In this document: positions 1-13,205 of the stretch, piece after piece
Layout of the letters: every line of letters begins with the position of its first letter
How positions within the stretch are numbered: the stretch's first letter is position 1
NCBI GenBank assembly: GCA_028023455.1
Contig: JAQFVV010000181.1
Location: 1,806,001 to 1,870,000 of the forward strand
DNA length: 64,000 nt
Source of the DNA: Epiperipatus broadwayi
Lineage: Eukaryota > Onychophora > Udeonychophora > Euonychophora > Peripatidae
Direction: 5' to 3'
Made by a program: the position numbers and the translations under genes
The notes under the pieces: generated by a model
The model's database searches: none
What the model saw: the letters and a program-made list of their open reading frames with translations, nothing else
Told to the model about the DNA's origin: nothing

Positions 1-166
1 CTAGGCAACAAAACTATAATACAATTTAGATAGGTCATAGATGCAAAAAATGGGATCCTTAATCTAATTAAATTGTAAATAAAAGCATTACTCAAATCTT
101 TTAACATTTAATAAAGATTACAAATTGATATTAATTTGTGATAAAGAATGAATTCATTAGTTGTGG

Positions 167-623
167 TATATTGGACTATTTCCATCATCTATGACTGAAT
201 GTTGAATGTATAGAAAATTTTAAACTTTATTTAAACTTTCCAAAAACAACAAACAACTTGTTAGTAATAACACACAAATAGACAACACAGATTGGTAATT
301 ACACAACATTTTGAGTAATATTATTCTCCACTCTTCTTACTTTAACAGAATAGCTCAGTTGGTAGAGCGTTTGCCTTAAATTCGATATTCAAGAATCTAA
401 AGGTGCAAGTTCAACTTCTAAGCGAATATTGTCACTGTGCATATAAGCCAGCAACACCTGAAGAAGAATGGAGAATACTATTACTCAAAACGTTGTGCAA
501 TTACTAACCTGTGTTGTCTATTTGTGTGTTATTACTAATAAGTTATTTTTGGAAAGTTTAAATAAAATTTAAAATTTTCTATACATTCAACATTCATTCA
601 TAGATGATGGAAATATTCCAACA
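167..623. mobile_element. Foldback (palindromic) element, family 1, copy A
   Basis: Two arms of roughly 150-165 bp (about 169-333 and 474-623) are reverse complements at about 90% by eye. Both start with the same terminus, TATTGGACTATTTCC or a close variant, followed by ATCATCTA and GTTGAATGTATAG. The roughly 140 bp loop carries a tRNA-like sequence. No transposase is present, so this is a non-autonomous foldback/MITE-type element. The same terminus occurs at 44679-45180, which makes it a family. The superfamily is not determined. Confidence 0.75.
345..431 (+). pseudogene. tRNA-like sequence in the loop of the foldback
   Basis: The segment TAGCTCAGTTGGTAGAGCG is an almost canonical tRNA D-arm/box A. 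About 45 bases later GTGCAAGTTCAACTTC is a degenerate T-arm/box B. The anticodon arm and acceptor stem do not fold well, and the centre contains extra bases, so it is a tRNA-derived pseudogene or SINE head rather than a working tRNA. The anticodon cannot be assigned. Internal Pol III promoter boxes inside a self-complementary element could allow transcription of the whole hairpin (inference). Confidence 0.5.
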
Positions 624-3600
624 TATCACATCTAATAATATATCATCATTACAATCCTTCAGACAAATACTGAACGAATTACTTTGTATATTTAAGAATT
701 TAAATAAACCAGATGATTTTACATTAAATGAATTCATTTTCAAACTGATAGCACATCAGAATATCTGCAGGCTAAATAATGTTAACATTCTAAGTAAGTT
801 CGATTAAAAACAATTATACTGCTAAGAATATTTTCTTTTGTAAAAATAATTTTCCACTAGCAATTTTCAGCTTTGCAAAACAAAGGCAAATGTGTTATGG
901 AATGTTTACAACTTTGGAATCTTCATTTATTAAAAATTATATATCATCAATTAATAAGATAAATTTAGGACAATGAAAACATCTCTGTTTTCTGAATATA
1001 ATCAAACTATTTCCCAACAATACTGTTTGATGAACACAAATAAATTGCTAATAAATACAGGCCTTTAGCCATTTAGAAAATAAAGAGTGAAAGGATTTTA
1101 TCAAAGAAAAAGTATTTAAAGCACTTCAGATTAATTAGAGTATAATCACAAATATGACCATATATGTTATTATAAAAGGTAATCTCACAAACAAGCATCA
1201 GCCAATCAAAGCTTGAACAAAATCTCTAATATTGGAAAATATTCAAGTTACATCTAACTTCATAAATATTTTATTTAAGGGTAATTCAAAACTGTATTAA
1301 GTCATCACCGTTATTAGCATTATATCACTATGAAAAATATAAAACATTTACATGCCTTTTGGAAATCTGTTAATTTATATAAAGCATTCTTTCTAGTAAA
1401 ACTCCCCTCTTTTCTTCTATAGTGTAAGCTTGTGGTTAAAACACCTGCAGAGGTCCCTACTATCGTATTTTTACACGCATATTATCGAGGTTATAGCCTC
1501 AGTAAATATTACTTATATTAGTTATTGTATAAAAAAAATAATCTGATCATCAAAAAAGCTTAAGAAGCAGCTTCCATAACACTAATAATTTCACTTAATT
1601 ATCATATCACTAATACATCACTTCATCTTCCAAATGAACAGAACTATATTCAATAGATATCTGGATAGCCCTCAAAATATGACAAAATATATCCAAGTAT
1701 TGGGTATTTTCCATCATAAAATGTTAACATCATAATCTTTTTCTAGCATGCTTCTCCAAATGGCATTCAATAAATTATCTAGCAAATATTTTACATCACA
1801 AAAAATTAATGAGGCATGTAAGTGATCATTACAGCAATATAAGGTTGTGAAACCAAAAAATATTCTACCAAGATAATCAAAGATTGTCTACAGAATCAAA
1901 TTCTCAAATATCTACCACTGCTTTAGAAATCATCAAGCATAAGTGATGTACCATTACAATTTGGCCCTCAATTTGAACTTTACAAAACAATGGTATACAG
2001 AATTACTCACTAAGCTATGCTTAATTATTGAAAAATTATAATCAGATATTGCTTCAAAGATTTCTTAGACTATGACTTCATTGAGTAGTCAGCTTGATAA
2101 ATCACTGTATAATAAATATAACCCATCACTGACTTCAGATATGGTTGACAAATGTTATATCCATAATATTATTCTGCAATTATAAATATAATTCTTCAAG
2201 TCAGACAAATAAATTCTACCTCTTGCTAAATAAAAGTAAAATTAACTGCAAACTGTTCTTGAATTTTCCAAGCATTTTAATTTGTAGAAAAAGAGGAAAC
2301 AAAACTAGCTAGTCAACTGGAAAACTTTCTAATGCAAAAATCCTCTAAGATAAAGTTTAATATCCTCAGAAGTAATAAGATTAATTTGATTCCATTAATC
2401 AATGAGTACCTTCAAAATATTTATTAAGGCTAATGCCAACCACAAATATATTATAAGGTTTAGTATTACCCTTTGGCTGTTTATTTTTAATTCATGTGTT
2501 ACGTGCATCCATTTCATTTACTAACGTAAGTAGCATGTGTAGACTCTTCATGAATTTAATGCTGTAGCTTAGCTTTGATGACATGACTTAACTGCTAGAA
2601 GATAGCTTAGCTTCTATGAAACAGAATTTAAATAAGCAACATCTAATGCTAGTATCAGAAACTTCTAACTACTTCCTGATTATGTAAATTATCTATCTGT
2701 ATAATGTGTTATTCATTTATATGTATGCAATATCTTTTAATTGCAGAATTGTATGAACCCTTATTGAAAAGTTTTTAACACATATAATTAATGAAGTAAC
2801 TCTTTTCATAGTGCCAAAGCATTTGTTTTGGAGGTGATTAAAGATAAATCTGATTTTAAATTCTAAATTATTTTAAAGTCAATTTAATGTTCAGGGATGA
2901 GGTGAAAGTATGACTAAAAATTGTATTTATTATTAACTAAGATTTTTAATGTAGTATAAAGCAAATAGAAAATTAAAAATGTATTTTGAAGCAAACAGTT
3001 AATAAGTGAAAACAATATAAAGAAATCTATACTGAGAGCAAAATGTTAAATGAAGACACACACACAAATAATTTCTATAAATAATAATACAACTCTCATA
3101 ATTCAGCCCAATTTTTAGGCTACATTCAGACAAGGAGAAACAAAAATTGAAAATAAAAATGGTCTAGAGTTTAATTCCTTATATTTTAGGTGATTTCATT
3201 CTTCTTTCTCTATTTTTGAAAATTTGCAAATGCCTTTTTATTTCAATTAATCATGAATCATTAATAAAATAATTTTCCAAAAGAATTCAGATAGTTCAAT
3301 TATAAAGAACATATGAAATTTGCCTCTGAACTAGAAGGAAATTGATATTATATTCCAAAATTATAAAAAGAATATGAATTTACAAAGGCTACTTGCTATT
3401 AATGATATCTAGAAATGTTGAATATTTATATCAAAATTACATATTATATGTTTAACATCATTTTCTTAATTTGAGAAATCCCACTAATTTCATTATAGTT
3501 AATATTATATGACTAATACATAAATACGTATCACTTGTAACCGAATGTAAATATTTCAACTCCAAAAAAAGAAAAAAAACTCCTTTAAAAATTAGCTTTG

Positions 3601-5760
3601 CAATGCCAAACAAACCAATCTGTTAACCACAGATACTTCATATAGAACACAGTTATTCATTTTTCTGATTGATATTCTGTGATATTCTTTTAATTTCTTC
3701 AACAGAAAACTGCTATTTCTAAAATACTTCAACACTATATCTAATTGTAACTCTCTAGTGTATTCTATTCCATGTCTTGCCAATAGAAACAAACAATATC
3801 ATACCCCTTTAAAATATCTTTGAGATAATCTTTATAATATAGACTGTCTATCTCATGAAAACCATGCTCATGTTAGTCATAAACACCATTTTAGGAAGTC
3901 TTGCAATGTTCATTTGTTTTACATATCCAGTTCAATGAAGGAATGGTTTTACAGCATCTTTAATTGAAATTTTTCTAATGCTTATTGCAGGGGTGAAGAC
4001 TCTCCAGCCCTCAAAAGCTCTCAATCTGGTCCCAACACATTTTCAAAAATATATAAAATGGATCTGTACAAAACTTCTATTTAAATACAAGGGTAGTGCA
4101 GTGCAAATGTATGCGTAAATATTGAATTAAGAGTTAAGTAAAATAAAGTATTTATTTTCTCAGCTACATCTTTTTTTCTCTCTAACCTTTATAATTCTAT
4201 TTCATTCTACCAGAGGACAATATTCCAACAAATTATCTATATTATGTAGTCTATCCAACTCAAAATTTAATCTATGATGCTGAGAGCATTTTGTTTGTTT
4301 TTATAGTGATTTTTGCAGACAAAGATCTAACTAGCAAAAATTAAAACTCGAATTTTACTTCATTTTATTATTATTATTTTGCATTTAATTTTATTTTATT
4401 ACAATGGCTACACAGAGTAAAATAAAAATTTATACAGAAAATCATACATTTAAAAAGAAATGGATCAATGCTTTTTTTACCCCCAGTCTGGTAAGTATTT
4501 CAGTTGATAAAAATACATTATTAAAACATACTATTTATCAAATCATTTTCACTACAACAAAATGGGAAGAAAGAAATATTAAAATAGAAAACTTGAAAAA
4601 GAACTTCACCAAGTAACTGACATGTTTTATAAAAAGTACAAACAGGTCAGAAAATTATGTGAGAGCAAATTATTTCAAAAAAAAAAATGTTAAAAAATTC
4701 AAAACCATTTTATGACGAGGAGTTTATAAAAGACTGAATGCTAACTGCTATAGAATTAATCTGTCTAAAACATAAAAGAAATCTGAGAATATATGACCCA
4801 AAGATAGGTTCAAGGTGAATCGAAAGAATTGTCATTTAATGTGGAAGGGTCATTAATAATAATGTTGTTACTTCATACTTAATTCACAAAAAAAATATGG
4901 TCTTTATTTAAATGGGGAAAATTAAAATTGGCCTGCTAATTGAAACGGTTGCTTATTCTTAATGAAGCCCATTCTTAATAATTAAAAGTAAACTAATTAA
5001 ATTTTGGATCAAATATAGTAGATAATTTTTTAAGTCGATAACTTGGTTTGGCCCAAAATGAAATTATAAATATTCAAATGGCCTGTGCAGAAACAAGATT
5101 CCCCAGCCCTAGCTTATTGTGTCTGTATAATGTCCAAGACTCATTTTCATACAATAAATTAGGGGAAAACCAATTCTATTCAAAACTAACTCAGTTGCAG
5201 TAGTATTTCCCTGCGATGAAAAACATTTTAACTTATTATAAGAGGAGCAGCAGCAGAATATTGAAATTTGTGTTATACCTCATTATTTAACTTCCTCTTT
5301 CTATTTATAAAACTGCCTAGTATATTTAAATTGATTTACAGTCTCAAATTAATAAACATCCCAGCTTTCTTCTAACACTGGCTGGTAAAAATTTGCATTT
5401 TTTGAACTAAAGAATTTTAAATATTTTGTAAATCGTCTTTTCAACTGCAAAAATATAGTACCATCATCAACATACTGTAAATCTAGAATAGAAGAAGATA
5501 AATTTTCACTTTTAATCGATTCAAATTTAAAATTCAATCATTAATTTTTATTATAATTTGACAAAGTTTTTCTTTTCTTAGACTAATTATAATATAGCAT
5601 TTTGAACTTAGAAAACATTCTGTAATAATTATAAAAAAATTGCTCTGGGTGCATTTTTGGCTGATGAAGCCACAATCATAGTATTTATAAACAGCAGAGA
5701 GTGTGTAGAATTTAAAGAGAATACTAATTTTTGTAAATTGATAATTTAAGTACTCCACTT
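624..5760. other. A+T-rich non-coding stretch
   Basis: I see no gene, RNA gene or recognisable element here. Short chance ORFs occur on both strands, none with a protein motif I trust. There are homopolymer and simple-sequence runs, for example a short CA run near 3060. A minus-strand reading near 5440-5480 contains Y-V-D-D, but its surroundings do not look like reverse transcriptase. Confidence 0.6.
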
Positions 5761-5769
5761 TTTAGAACA

Positions 5770-6245
5770 TTGCACGCTGTTTTCTTTTTTGTTGATTGTG
5801 TGGAAATTGTTAAAGGTACACCATGCCTCTTTTACCTTTTGCTTTTTGTCATCATGTTCAGTACATATAATGTTGCCCTTTATGGGGTCAAAAATGTGGC
5901 CTTAATGCTGCTCATGCTCAAGAAAAACCGATTTGTATTCAGTCATTTTTTGCATGTTTATATAAGTATTCGTGTTGTGCAACTCTGGTAGCAATGTTCA
6001 AGTAAGACTTCCCATAGTATACAGATCTACATGAGGCATTACTGCATCCTATTTTGTACACTATTTGAGGAGTTTGATCTTGGGGGTAAATTGTCTTTTG
6101 TGTTGTTCAATAGCCTGTTTAAGTTAGGGCGGGATTCTCAAACTGATGTTGAACACATTAGAGCAGATTTTTGTCATTTTTTTGTGAAAGCCTTGATATG
6201 CAAGGCAGATTTATTCAAGCTTCGTTGTCTTCCTGTTCTATAGAT
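5770..6245 (-). pseudogene. GIY-YIG endonuclease domain of a Penelope-like element, broken
   Basis: Switching minus-strand frames gives pieces that line up with the C-terminal endonuclease of Penelope-like elements. The first is a lead-in rich in N, K and S. Next is VYKIGCSN, then CRSVYYGKSYLNIATRVAQH, which corresponds to the V-Y-x-I-x-C ... VYIGET ... TRIxEH core. After one frameshift come HIFDPIKGNIICTEHDD and KQKVKEAW, matching the GH-x-FD...R-K-x-KE(A) tail. The domain nicks target DNA for target-primed insertion in active elements. Several stops rule out function. The assignment rests on recognised motifs and would need a profile search. Confidence 0.55.
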
Positions 6246-6259
6246 GCCTGATTTATTTG

Positions 6260-7035
6260 TTTAAAAATGTAATACTTAATGTAGGCTTCTGTTGTATTTT
6301 GTAAAAATTGAATGCAAGTTTGTGCACTCCAGAAAAACTAGTATTTATTCAAGGTTGTTTTTAGATCGCGCACTGATAACTGAAGAATTTAATTAAGGCA
6401 TTAACGTAATGGCGAACGATAATTCCAAGAAATATTTGCTGATTGCAAATATTTCTAGATAAGAGATCTTACCTTATTGGACAATGTGATTGATTGCTGC
6501 AGTTATCAGAAAGCTATAAAAAGACTGTGTAACAACTACGCCAGGCCAGTATTTGAGTGCATCTATAGTAAATGTCTGTTCAATTCCAGCAGGAGATATT
6601 GCGTCAGTGCTTTCAGTTAATGTCCAGCACTCAGTGGAAATGTAGTCCACAGGTATAGCTGAAAGAGCCCATGGAGATGGGGAGACCGTAGCCTGAGGAA
6701 ACCATCCAGATAGCAGCTGAATAAAAAGTTGAGTTTCCAGCAGTTTTCAAATGGAGTTACTGGTAGACTGTTGCAGAGATGGAAAATGTAAGGAGTTTAA
6801 GGTCAGTCGCAGTGCTATACTCCGAAGAGTTCGTGTGCAGCTAAACTGGACTAACTGGGGCCAAATGTGCTTAAACCTAGCCTATTGTGAACCGTTTTGT
6901 AACAGCCAGCCTGAATGTACATCGAGGGAATTGAGCATTAGCGAACTGTAGAGATAGAGTTGTTGCAGACTATTTGCTATTCTAATTATTTAAAAACATT
7001 GTGTCTTAATATATATATATATATATATATATAGT
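6260..7035. other. GC-richer block inside the Penelope-like relic, with (TA)n at one edge
   Basis: This block is visibly less A+T-rich than its surroundings and separates the RT and GIY-YIG halves of the relic. A (TA)n run at about 7011-7034 marks its right edge. It holds one 66-codon plus-strand ORF (6751-6951) with many Cys residues but no family I recognise. I could not find terminal repeats or a target-site duplication, so a nested insertion is an inference from position and composition. Confidence 0.35.
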
Positions 7036-7690
7036 CATACTTATAGACACATCAGCTTCAATATTAGTTTTACAATGTGACTCATATTTGCAAAGGTGTA
7101 AGTTTTTACTTAAGAAACCTTTAATCCCAGCAAATTTATGTGTGGTATGTGTAAGAGGTAGGGTGAATTGCCCCATGCATTTCTATAGGCTGAATGATCA
7201 TTTTGTAGTTCAAATAATTATTTCATTGCACATATAGGTCTAATAACTTCAGACCTTAGGAGGCATTCTCATGTTCATCATTCATTATAATGATGTGTTT
7301 TGCAACAAATCTTTATGTATCTCATTAATATATAACTAGGGCACATATATAAATACATCATCCACCCCTACTGTTTGTAAATTAAGTTAGGCACATGAAC
7401 TAAGTATTTAAGGATAACAACATCTTCAAAGTTGTCTAATGTGATGCTGCAAATAATGCCATTGATGGGAAAATCCATAGGCCAACCATTTTCTTATTAA
7501 ATATGGCTGTAATATCATTGACTATCCATTTTAGTGTACCAATGATGAATTCACTCTTTTTATAGTCATATTCCGTTTTATGCAGCATTTTGCGAATTAT
7601 ATCTAACAATTGTTTACATGGCACTGACCCATAGAGCTTCATGATATCTAAGGATGCAAGTTTATAATTTTGATTTATTTTAAGTATAAT
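7030..7690 (-). pseudogene. Reverse transcriptase domain of a Penelope-like element, broken
   Basis: The minus-strand reading begins with LASLDIMKLYGSVPCKQLL, the S-x-D-V-x-x-L(Y/F)-x-S-V/I-P motif of Penelope RTs. A frame change is then needed to read the GLPMG(S)PIS-like motif near 7450-7490, and VDDVFIYVP follows near 7350-7375, corresponding to the catalytic YVDD box. Farther on, GQFTLPLTHTTHKF and IKGFLSKNLHLC resemble the post-catalytic region shared by these enzymes. Stops and frameshifts make it non-functional. It is placed correctly upstream of the GIY-YIG fragment. Confidence 0.55.
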
Positions 7691-7779
7691 GATATATTGG
7701 ATGAACTCTAGGGAGGATCACATACTTTACAAAATCTAGACGAGATATAAGCCAGTCACCAATCGTTTTTAAGGCTTTG

Positions 7780-10700
7780 TAATAATAAGCTCCTCCAAAG
7801 TAGATCATCACTCCTTGGTCATTATGCTACCTATAAATAGTTCCAAAGATCAATGTCATAAAATATGAAAACAATGTTAAAGCAAGGACATATTTCTGCC
7901 TAAAAAATGTTCATTTCAAACGTCTCACATTTTCTACCTTTAATAATATTTCCTCATTCTATCATATAGAAGCTACATAATTCTAATAAATTTTGGTGAA
8001 TAACCAACTAATTTCAAACAATGACATAAACCTGTTTGATTAACTAAATCGAATGCCCTCAGTAAATCAATAAAAGCACTATATAAATCACTATTTTGTT
8101 CACAATACTTTTCTTCCATCTGCATGGCACACAAGTCTATAGTGTTTCCTCATTTTCTAAATTCATCCTCAGTCTCCAGTAACAATGTATCTATGATTGG
8201 AATTTCTTGAAAATAACTTTGCCATAATAGATGATGTTGTTTCATCATAATTTCATAATTGCTGCAATCTTAATGATCACCCAGGATAATAATAATGTAC
8301 TCAATTGTTAAAAAATATTTTAACTTATTTTAGATTTAAAATATTATTATTAAAAACTTTATGTATGTATGTGTTTACAGAGGTAAAATATATGAAATCA
8401 TTTTACTTGGATAAATAAACATATCAAATGAATTTTAATAAAAAAAAGTTCAATCCATGTAAAAAGTTAAATTAAGAAAAAGAAAATGAATTTTTTGTGT
8501 GTGTGTGGTTTGAAGAAAATTTAATTTCATCAGATTTATTGATAGCAAATGAATCTACATACAGTAATCAAGTTGTAATTAATATATATATATATAAAGA
8601 ATTTTGATGAGATAAAATATAAAGGGGACACATTTCTGGGGTGAATATTATTCATTCATTCATTGTTTTAATTTGATTTGGATGGAGAATTTGGCAGTAT
8701 AAACTTTTTAGCTTTCGTGAACTTTTAATGTGGCTAAAAAAATATTTCATGGTTACTATATTTTGTGAAGCAAAAATCGTCCTTGTCAGAAACATGAAAC
8801 CCAAAAATCATTTGTTGATACAGCCAGAGAATATGCATTGTTAGGCACTAAGGTGTATTAAGTCACCATAAACTATGTAGATTTCTTCTAGAGCTTCCTG
8901 AACCCGAAAGTCAATTCCTAATCCAGAATTAATTAAAATGCCTATGGAAAATGTGTGACTTTATTTTATTTTTAAAAACAATCACTTAAAAGGAAACCAT
9001 TTAACTGGGAGAACATTACGATTTTTATGTCATTCTGATCAGTAATGGAAGGATTAAAAAAGTTAATTATAATTGTGAAATAAATTATTATTGGTATTAA
9101 TTCAAGTTGTCAGTGCTTTTTTATTTAGTAATTTTCATTTCCAAATGATCATTTTAGCACTTGTTAATTAAAAGAAAAATATATTTTAATTAAAGAGACT
9201 GTTTAATCATTGGACAAAATGCAAGAACGTTTTGTAAATTAGGGGATCCTCATTTTTAAAATTGATTCATTTAGCATGGTGCCCTAATAAAAAAATAAAA
9301 TGTATTATGTTTTTTATTTAAATTAAATTATTGCAGAGTGAAAAGAAAAACTATTTCAAAATACTAGTGTTGATTTTTGGGAGTTGGTTGGGAAATATAA
9401 CCTGCTTTAGGTCCAATCATCACCATTATTAGCTACTTTAGATGTGACTACGAAATTTGCACTTGTTTAACATATTTAAAGGTGGTTCTTCAAGGTTACC
9501 GGTACAATAAAAGGGCTTCTCATAGTGTGGCTACATTAATTTATTTTTTATCTGAGTTACTAGTACAATATTTAAGATCAGACAGAAACGTCATGTATCC
9601 ATATATTTGTAAAAAAAATCCAATATTTTTGAAGGCAATATGTCACACTAATTTTAAAACTTTTCCAGGTATTTTCATTAGGATCTACAGCCTTTCCATG
9701 TTTTGACTTCATTAAATTGGATATCTTTGTCCAAATGTAAATGAGTAAATAGAATGTATATATCATTAAAAGTTATTTCAATTTTTGTATCATTATTCAA
9801 AAGATGATCAAAATACTGTTTTTACCTGTTCAAACTATTATTGTTATAATTTAAAAGATTGTGATACTATTTCTCAAGTTCATTTGTTGCTTTTAATGCA
9901 TCAAAAAAAGCTAGAATGACCATCAAATGTCTATTCCTTTTGAAGCCTTCTTGACAATTAGTAAACTTCTGCCTTCAGATCTTTGTATTCATTATGAATT
10001 TCCACATTTAATCTATTATTCTTCCGAGTAAAAAATGTTGTGTTTCCTTTTAATTAAATTACTAATAATAAAATCATTGTCAAAAAAAGTCACAATTTTT
10101 TTTAAATGAATCCAATAATAGATTTATTTGAATTAATAACACACTCCTTAAGAGAATTCCATGTTTCAGTAATATGGAAGTCCTGAAAAACCAAATTAGA
10201 AATTTTATTGTTTAATAGCTGTTAAAATTTAATATGTATAGCAGATAGTTTTAAAAAACGAAAATCAATTATCTAGTTTTTAGTGCATCATTCATTTTAA
10301 TCTTGAAATATACTAATCTATAATCTATCCAACAAACTAACCTTGTAAATACTAACTTAATATGAACTGCTCTTGTATTTGAACTGCCAACTATAATGTA
10401 GTCCATGCTATATCCTCATTCCTTTATAGTGGTTTTTCTTCTTAAACAGTGGTGGAGACCATATGTTGCATAAAATTCAATAACAGACCATTTGAATTAA
10501 TAGCAACAATGCCATTATTTCCAACAACTTTTGTCCCAAGTCTACTATTTGTACCAACATGTATATTAAAGTCTTCAAGAAGAAAAAATTAATCTTTTAA
10601 TGGCATTGCTGTAATAATACAATCTATCAAATGATAAAAGATTTATTTCTGTGAATCTAAATTTGTAGCATAGGTAATACTAAAATGAACACTAATACCA

Positions 10701-11000
10701 TTATACAAGAAAGTTTTAACACCATTAGCTTTTCATTGATACAACAAGGAATTTCAAAAACAAAAGATAATAAGGCAAACTTTACAGCAAATTCAACACT
10801 ATACATTCTCCTTTCACCAACATATCTGTCCTTCCACAAAAACTGTTCTATTTCTCTAGAAAATGAGTTTCAGTTCAAACAGATATTGATTTTAAATCTT
10901 GATACCTTTTTAACCACCAGTGTAGTTCTCCATTCAGGTCTTGAAGAATTTGTAGCAAGTAAATTTCACATCCTCCACATAATTATATTGAGAAAAAAAA
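7780..11000 (-). mobile_element. Decayed LINE with endonuclease and RT (CR1/jockey-superfamily type)
   Basis: The minus strand reads from an endonuclease domain at the right to a reverse transcriptase at the left, the normal order for an APE-type LINE ORF2. Endonuclease marks are a catalytic-Glu box (ALTETHFLEK, near 10850-10880) and the conserved DFN box FLLEDFNIHVGTNSRLGTK with GNNGIVAINSNGLLL (about 10430-10590). The RT mark is LYSAFIDLLRAFDLVNQ (8041-8100), preceded by a degraded CxxQxxEK helix. Many frameshifts and stops are present, and 8300-9800 contains little recognisable coding sequence. The family resembles the LINEs widespread in molluscs, cnidarians and fish, but exact clade assignment needs a search. 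Confidence 0.6.
10430..10990 (-). pseudogene. APE-type endonuclease domain of the LINE relic
   Basis: Translated on the minus strand with frame changes, the segment shows the E-containing box (ALTETHF), then the G-D-F-N-type box with one replacement (LLEDFNIHVG, where LLGDFNARVG is usual), then N-S-N-G-L-L-L. These are the signature blocks of the apurinic-like endonuclease that nicks the target site. The long plus-strand ORF at 10685-11020 is antisense to it and is not a gene. Confidence 0.55.
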
Positions 11001-11329
11001 ATTATAATACTTATCTTTAATACTAACACTGCCTTCTGCTTTACCACTACTGCTGATATTATTTCTATCACAGTAATGAGTAATCTGCTAAGAACAACAA
11101 TTTACCCAAACTGTGAGTGACTTAAGCCATTTTTAGATCACTCTTTCTAGGTCCTTCAACTTCCATGGTAGGTAGGAGATTCCAAAATAGAGCTGCTTAA
11201 ACACATAATCTTTGTAAAGCTGCAACTCCTGTCTTAAATCCATTTCTAAATTGATTCATTAGTGATTGTAATGCCAAGCAGTGATCACAGATAATGATTA
11301 AAACTAAATTATTATGGTAATATAAAAAA

Positions 11330-12045
11330 TAAAAAAGCCTTAAAATTTCCTAGAAGAAAATAAAGAATTTGAAGTTAACAACTACAAAATAAGACTACAG
11401 AGAATTGTTAAAAATACTAAATTTCAATAGATTTTCACAAAAGGAAAAAATAAAGATAGCTAGTAATAAATTAGATGAAATTAATAATCACTGACTATCT
11501 AATTATTAATACAAATGGACATATATAATGGATTAAATTAATCACAGAATTAAACTTGAATGGAATGGTTTTAGTAAAAATAATTTTATATTAAAAGAAA
11601 ATATGCCTATGCATTTAATAAGGAAGATTTGTAATAAATATGGATTAAAAAATTGGACACTAAATAAAAAATAATACGCAATTCATATCACACAGCAAAA
11701 TCTGGAGAAATGGATGTAAGAAAATAAAATCAAAAGAAAACACATAGATGAGAGAATAAACAGATATCACTAGCATCACTCAAAGAATTAAGAGACTAAA
11801 ATGAAAGTAGTCCAGAAATATTTGCAAGAAGACATCAATCACAATAGATTAAGAACCCCAAGAGAATGTCAAAGATCTAAAAAGAGATCATAATTAAGAT
11901 GCATAAATAAGAAAGTTTGCTAGAATGAAATAAAGAAGAGAAACTATAGATTGGAGAAATTGGATTAAACTTTGAGACTTTTATTCTGCAACACATCAAT
12001 AATAGATTAAAATGATAATGATTTTGAAGATAAAGATAATAATGA
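11330..12045 (+). mobile_element. 5'-truncated RTE/BovB-like LINE relic
   Basis: This stretch aligns by eye with the 3' end of the near-intact RTE at 38805-42060, roughly its 41330-42040 portion. Shared blocks include ATTATTAATACAAATGG, CACAGAATTAAACTTG, AAAATATGCCTATG and the final RT/C-terminal region. Point changes and small indels are frequent, so it is an old, 5'-truncated copy, the commonest outcome of LINE insertion. No open frame longer than a few dozen codons survives. Confidence 0.75.
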
Positions 12046-13200
12046 ATGGATTCAATGGATATATATAAATCTTCTGTATAATACTGAGTGTAAAAGAAAG
12101 CGTTTTTATTTTTCTGACTTTAGAAAAAGGAATTATCTGTAACTTCATTATCATAATTACTTAATTACCAAAAGACAGATGTCATTTATTATCCATAACT
12201 ATGTTATCTTTTCTTTAAATAATTATGTCTATCTAAGTTATTTAATCATATGAATGATGCATATAAAATTCATGCCATTAGTAGAACCTGCTCAGACTAG
12301 ATCAAACTGCTTAATAAATGACAATGTAATGGCAGAATCCATATATCATAGAGCCACATACTGCGTATAAAATGTATGCACAGCACATGTGTGTGGATAT
12401 ATATTTACATAGTTTAATATAAATGCACATATACAATTTGAAAACTATTTAGAATTATAAAACAAGTTACCTATACTTCAGAAATTTGTTCTTTTGGTGT
12501 AACGTTTTCTTCCAATTAAAAAAAAAAGGCTTTAGTTTACAAAAATAATAGTCAGAAATCCACTTCTGTAATATAATTAATAATAAGAAATTTTAAAACT
12601 TGAGAAAGTTTTATAACAGAGTCAAAATGACTCACTTTTCATTAGGCAAAAAAATATATGTATATATTCCTCCTTTCTAATTACAAGCTTCAGGCAAAAC
12701 ATCATTGGTTGCTTTGGGAATTCTTTTAACAAGTGATGTCAAAAATGTAGTGTACTTGACTTAATTCTGTTAATAAAAGAAATATTTAATGGAAGAAGTA
12801 AAATTATACAGCATACAGAAATTTTAAAGTAACCTTGAAGCATTTTTAACTGTTTAAGCAAAATTATATTTCTTTCTACACTGTTTAAAGCATATTTAAA
12901 AATATTAATCTCCTGATATATATGTGTGTGCATTTGTTTTTGTTTTTTTATCCCATATAACTTAATTTAATGAGCTTTCACATAATATATAACTTTGTAA
13001 AATTTATGCTGGAACTTCAAGTCACGTGACTGTCTAATACAAGTTAATTTTCAAAGAAAAAAAAAATTTGAGGAATTTTAATAATTATAAAATAAAATTA
13101 AGTACTAGTATCCTGCAGATTATGTAATTTTATGGGATGTAAATATCTGGAAATTCTCCAAAACTATTAAATTGTTAAATAAACTCATCCACTTCTTACT
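12046..13200. other. A+T-rich non-coding stretch
   Basis: No gene, repeat arm or element terminus could be recognised. The sequence contains short (TA)-rich and poly(A/T) runs only. Confidence 0.55.
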
Positions 13201-13205
13201 CATTA

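Larger units (their letters stand above)
5760..7700 (-). mobile_element. Penelope-like retroelement relic, interrupted
   Basis: Read on the minus strand, this stretch gives reverse-transcriptase fragments (about 7690-7030) followed by GIY-YIG endonuclease fragments (about 6245-5770). RT upstream of GIY-YIG is the diagnostic domain order of endonuclease-bearing Penelope-like elements. Frameshifts and stops are frequent, so it is inactive. Between the two domains lies a GC-richer block of about 750 bp that does not translate into either domain and is probably a later insertion. Full-length ends and the terminal repeats typical of the class were not found. Confidence 0.6.

Noticed and set aside
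5349-5537. Minus-strand ORF containing Y-V-D-D-G, as in a reverse transcriptase
   Set aside because: No other RT motif lies around it in any frame, and it is downstream of the GIY-YIG fragment, so it does not fit the Penelope-like ORF; probably chance.
10685-11020. 111-codon plus-strand ORF
   Set aside because: It is antisense to the LINE endonuclease relic, which shows recognisable motifs on the other strand.
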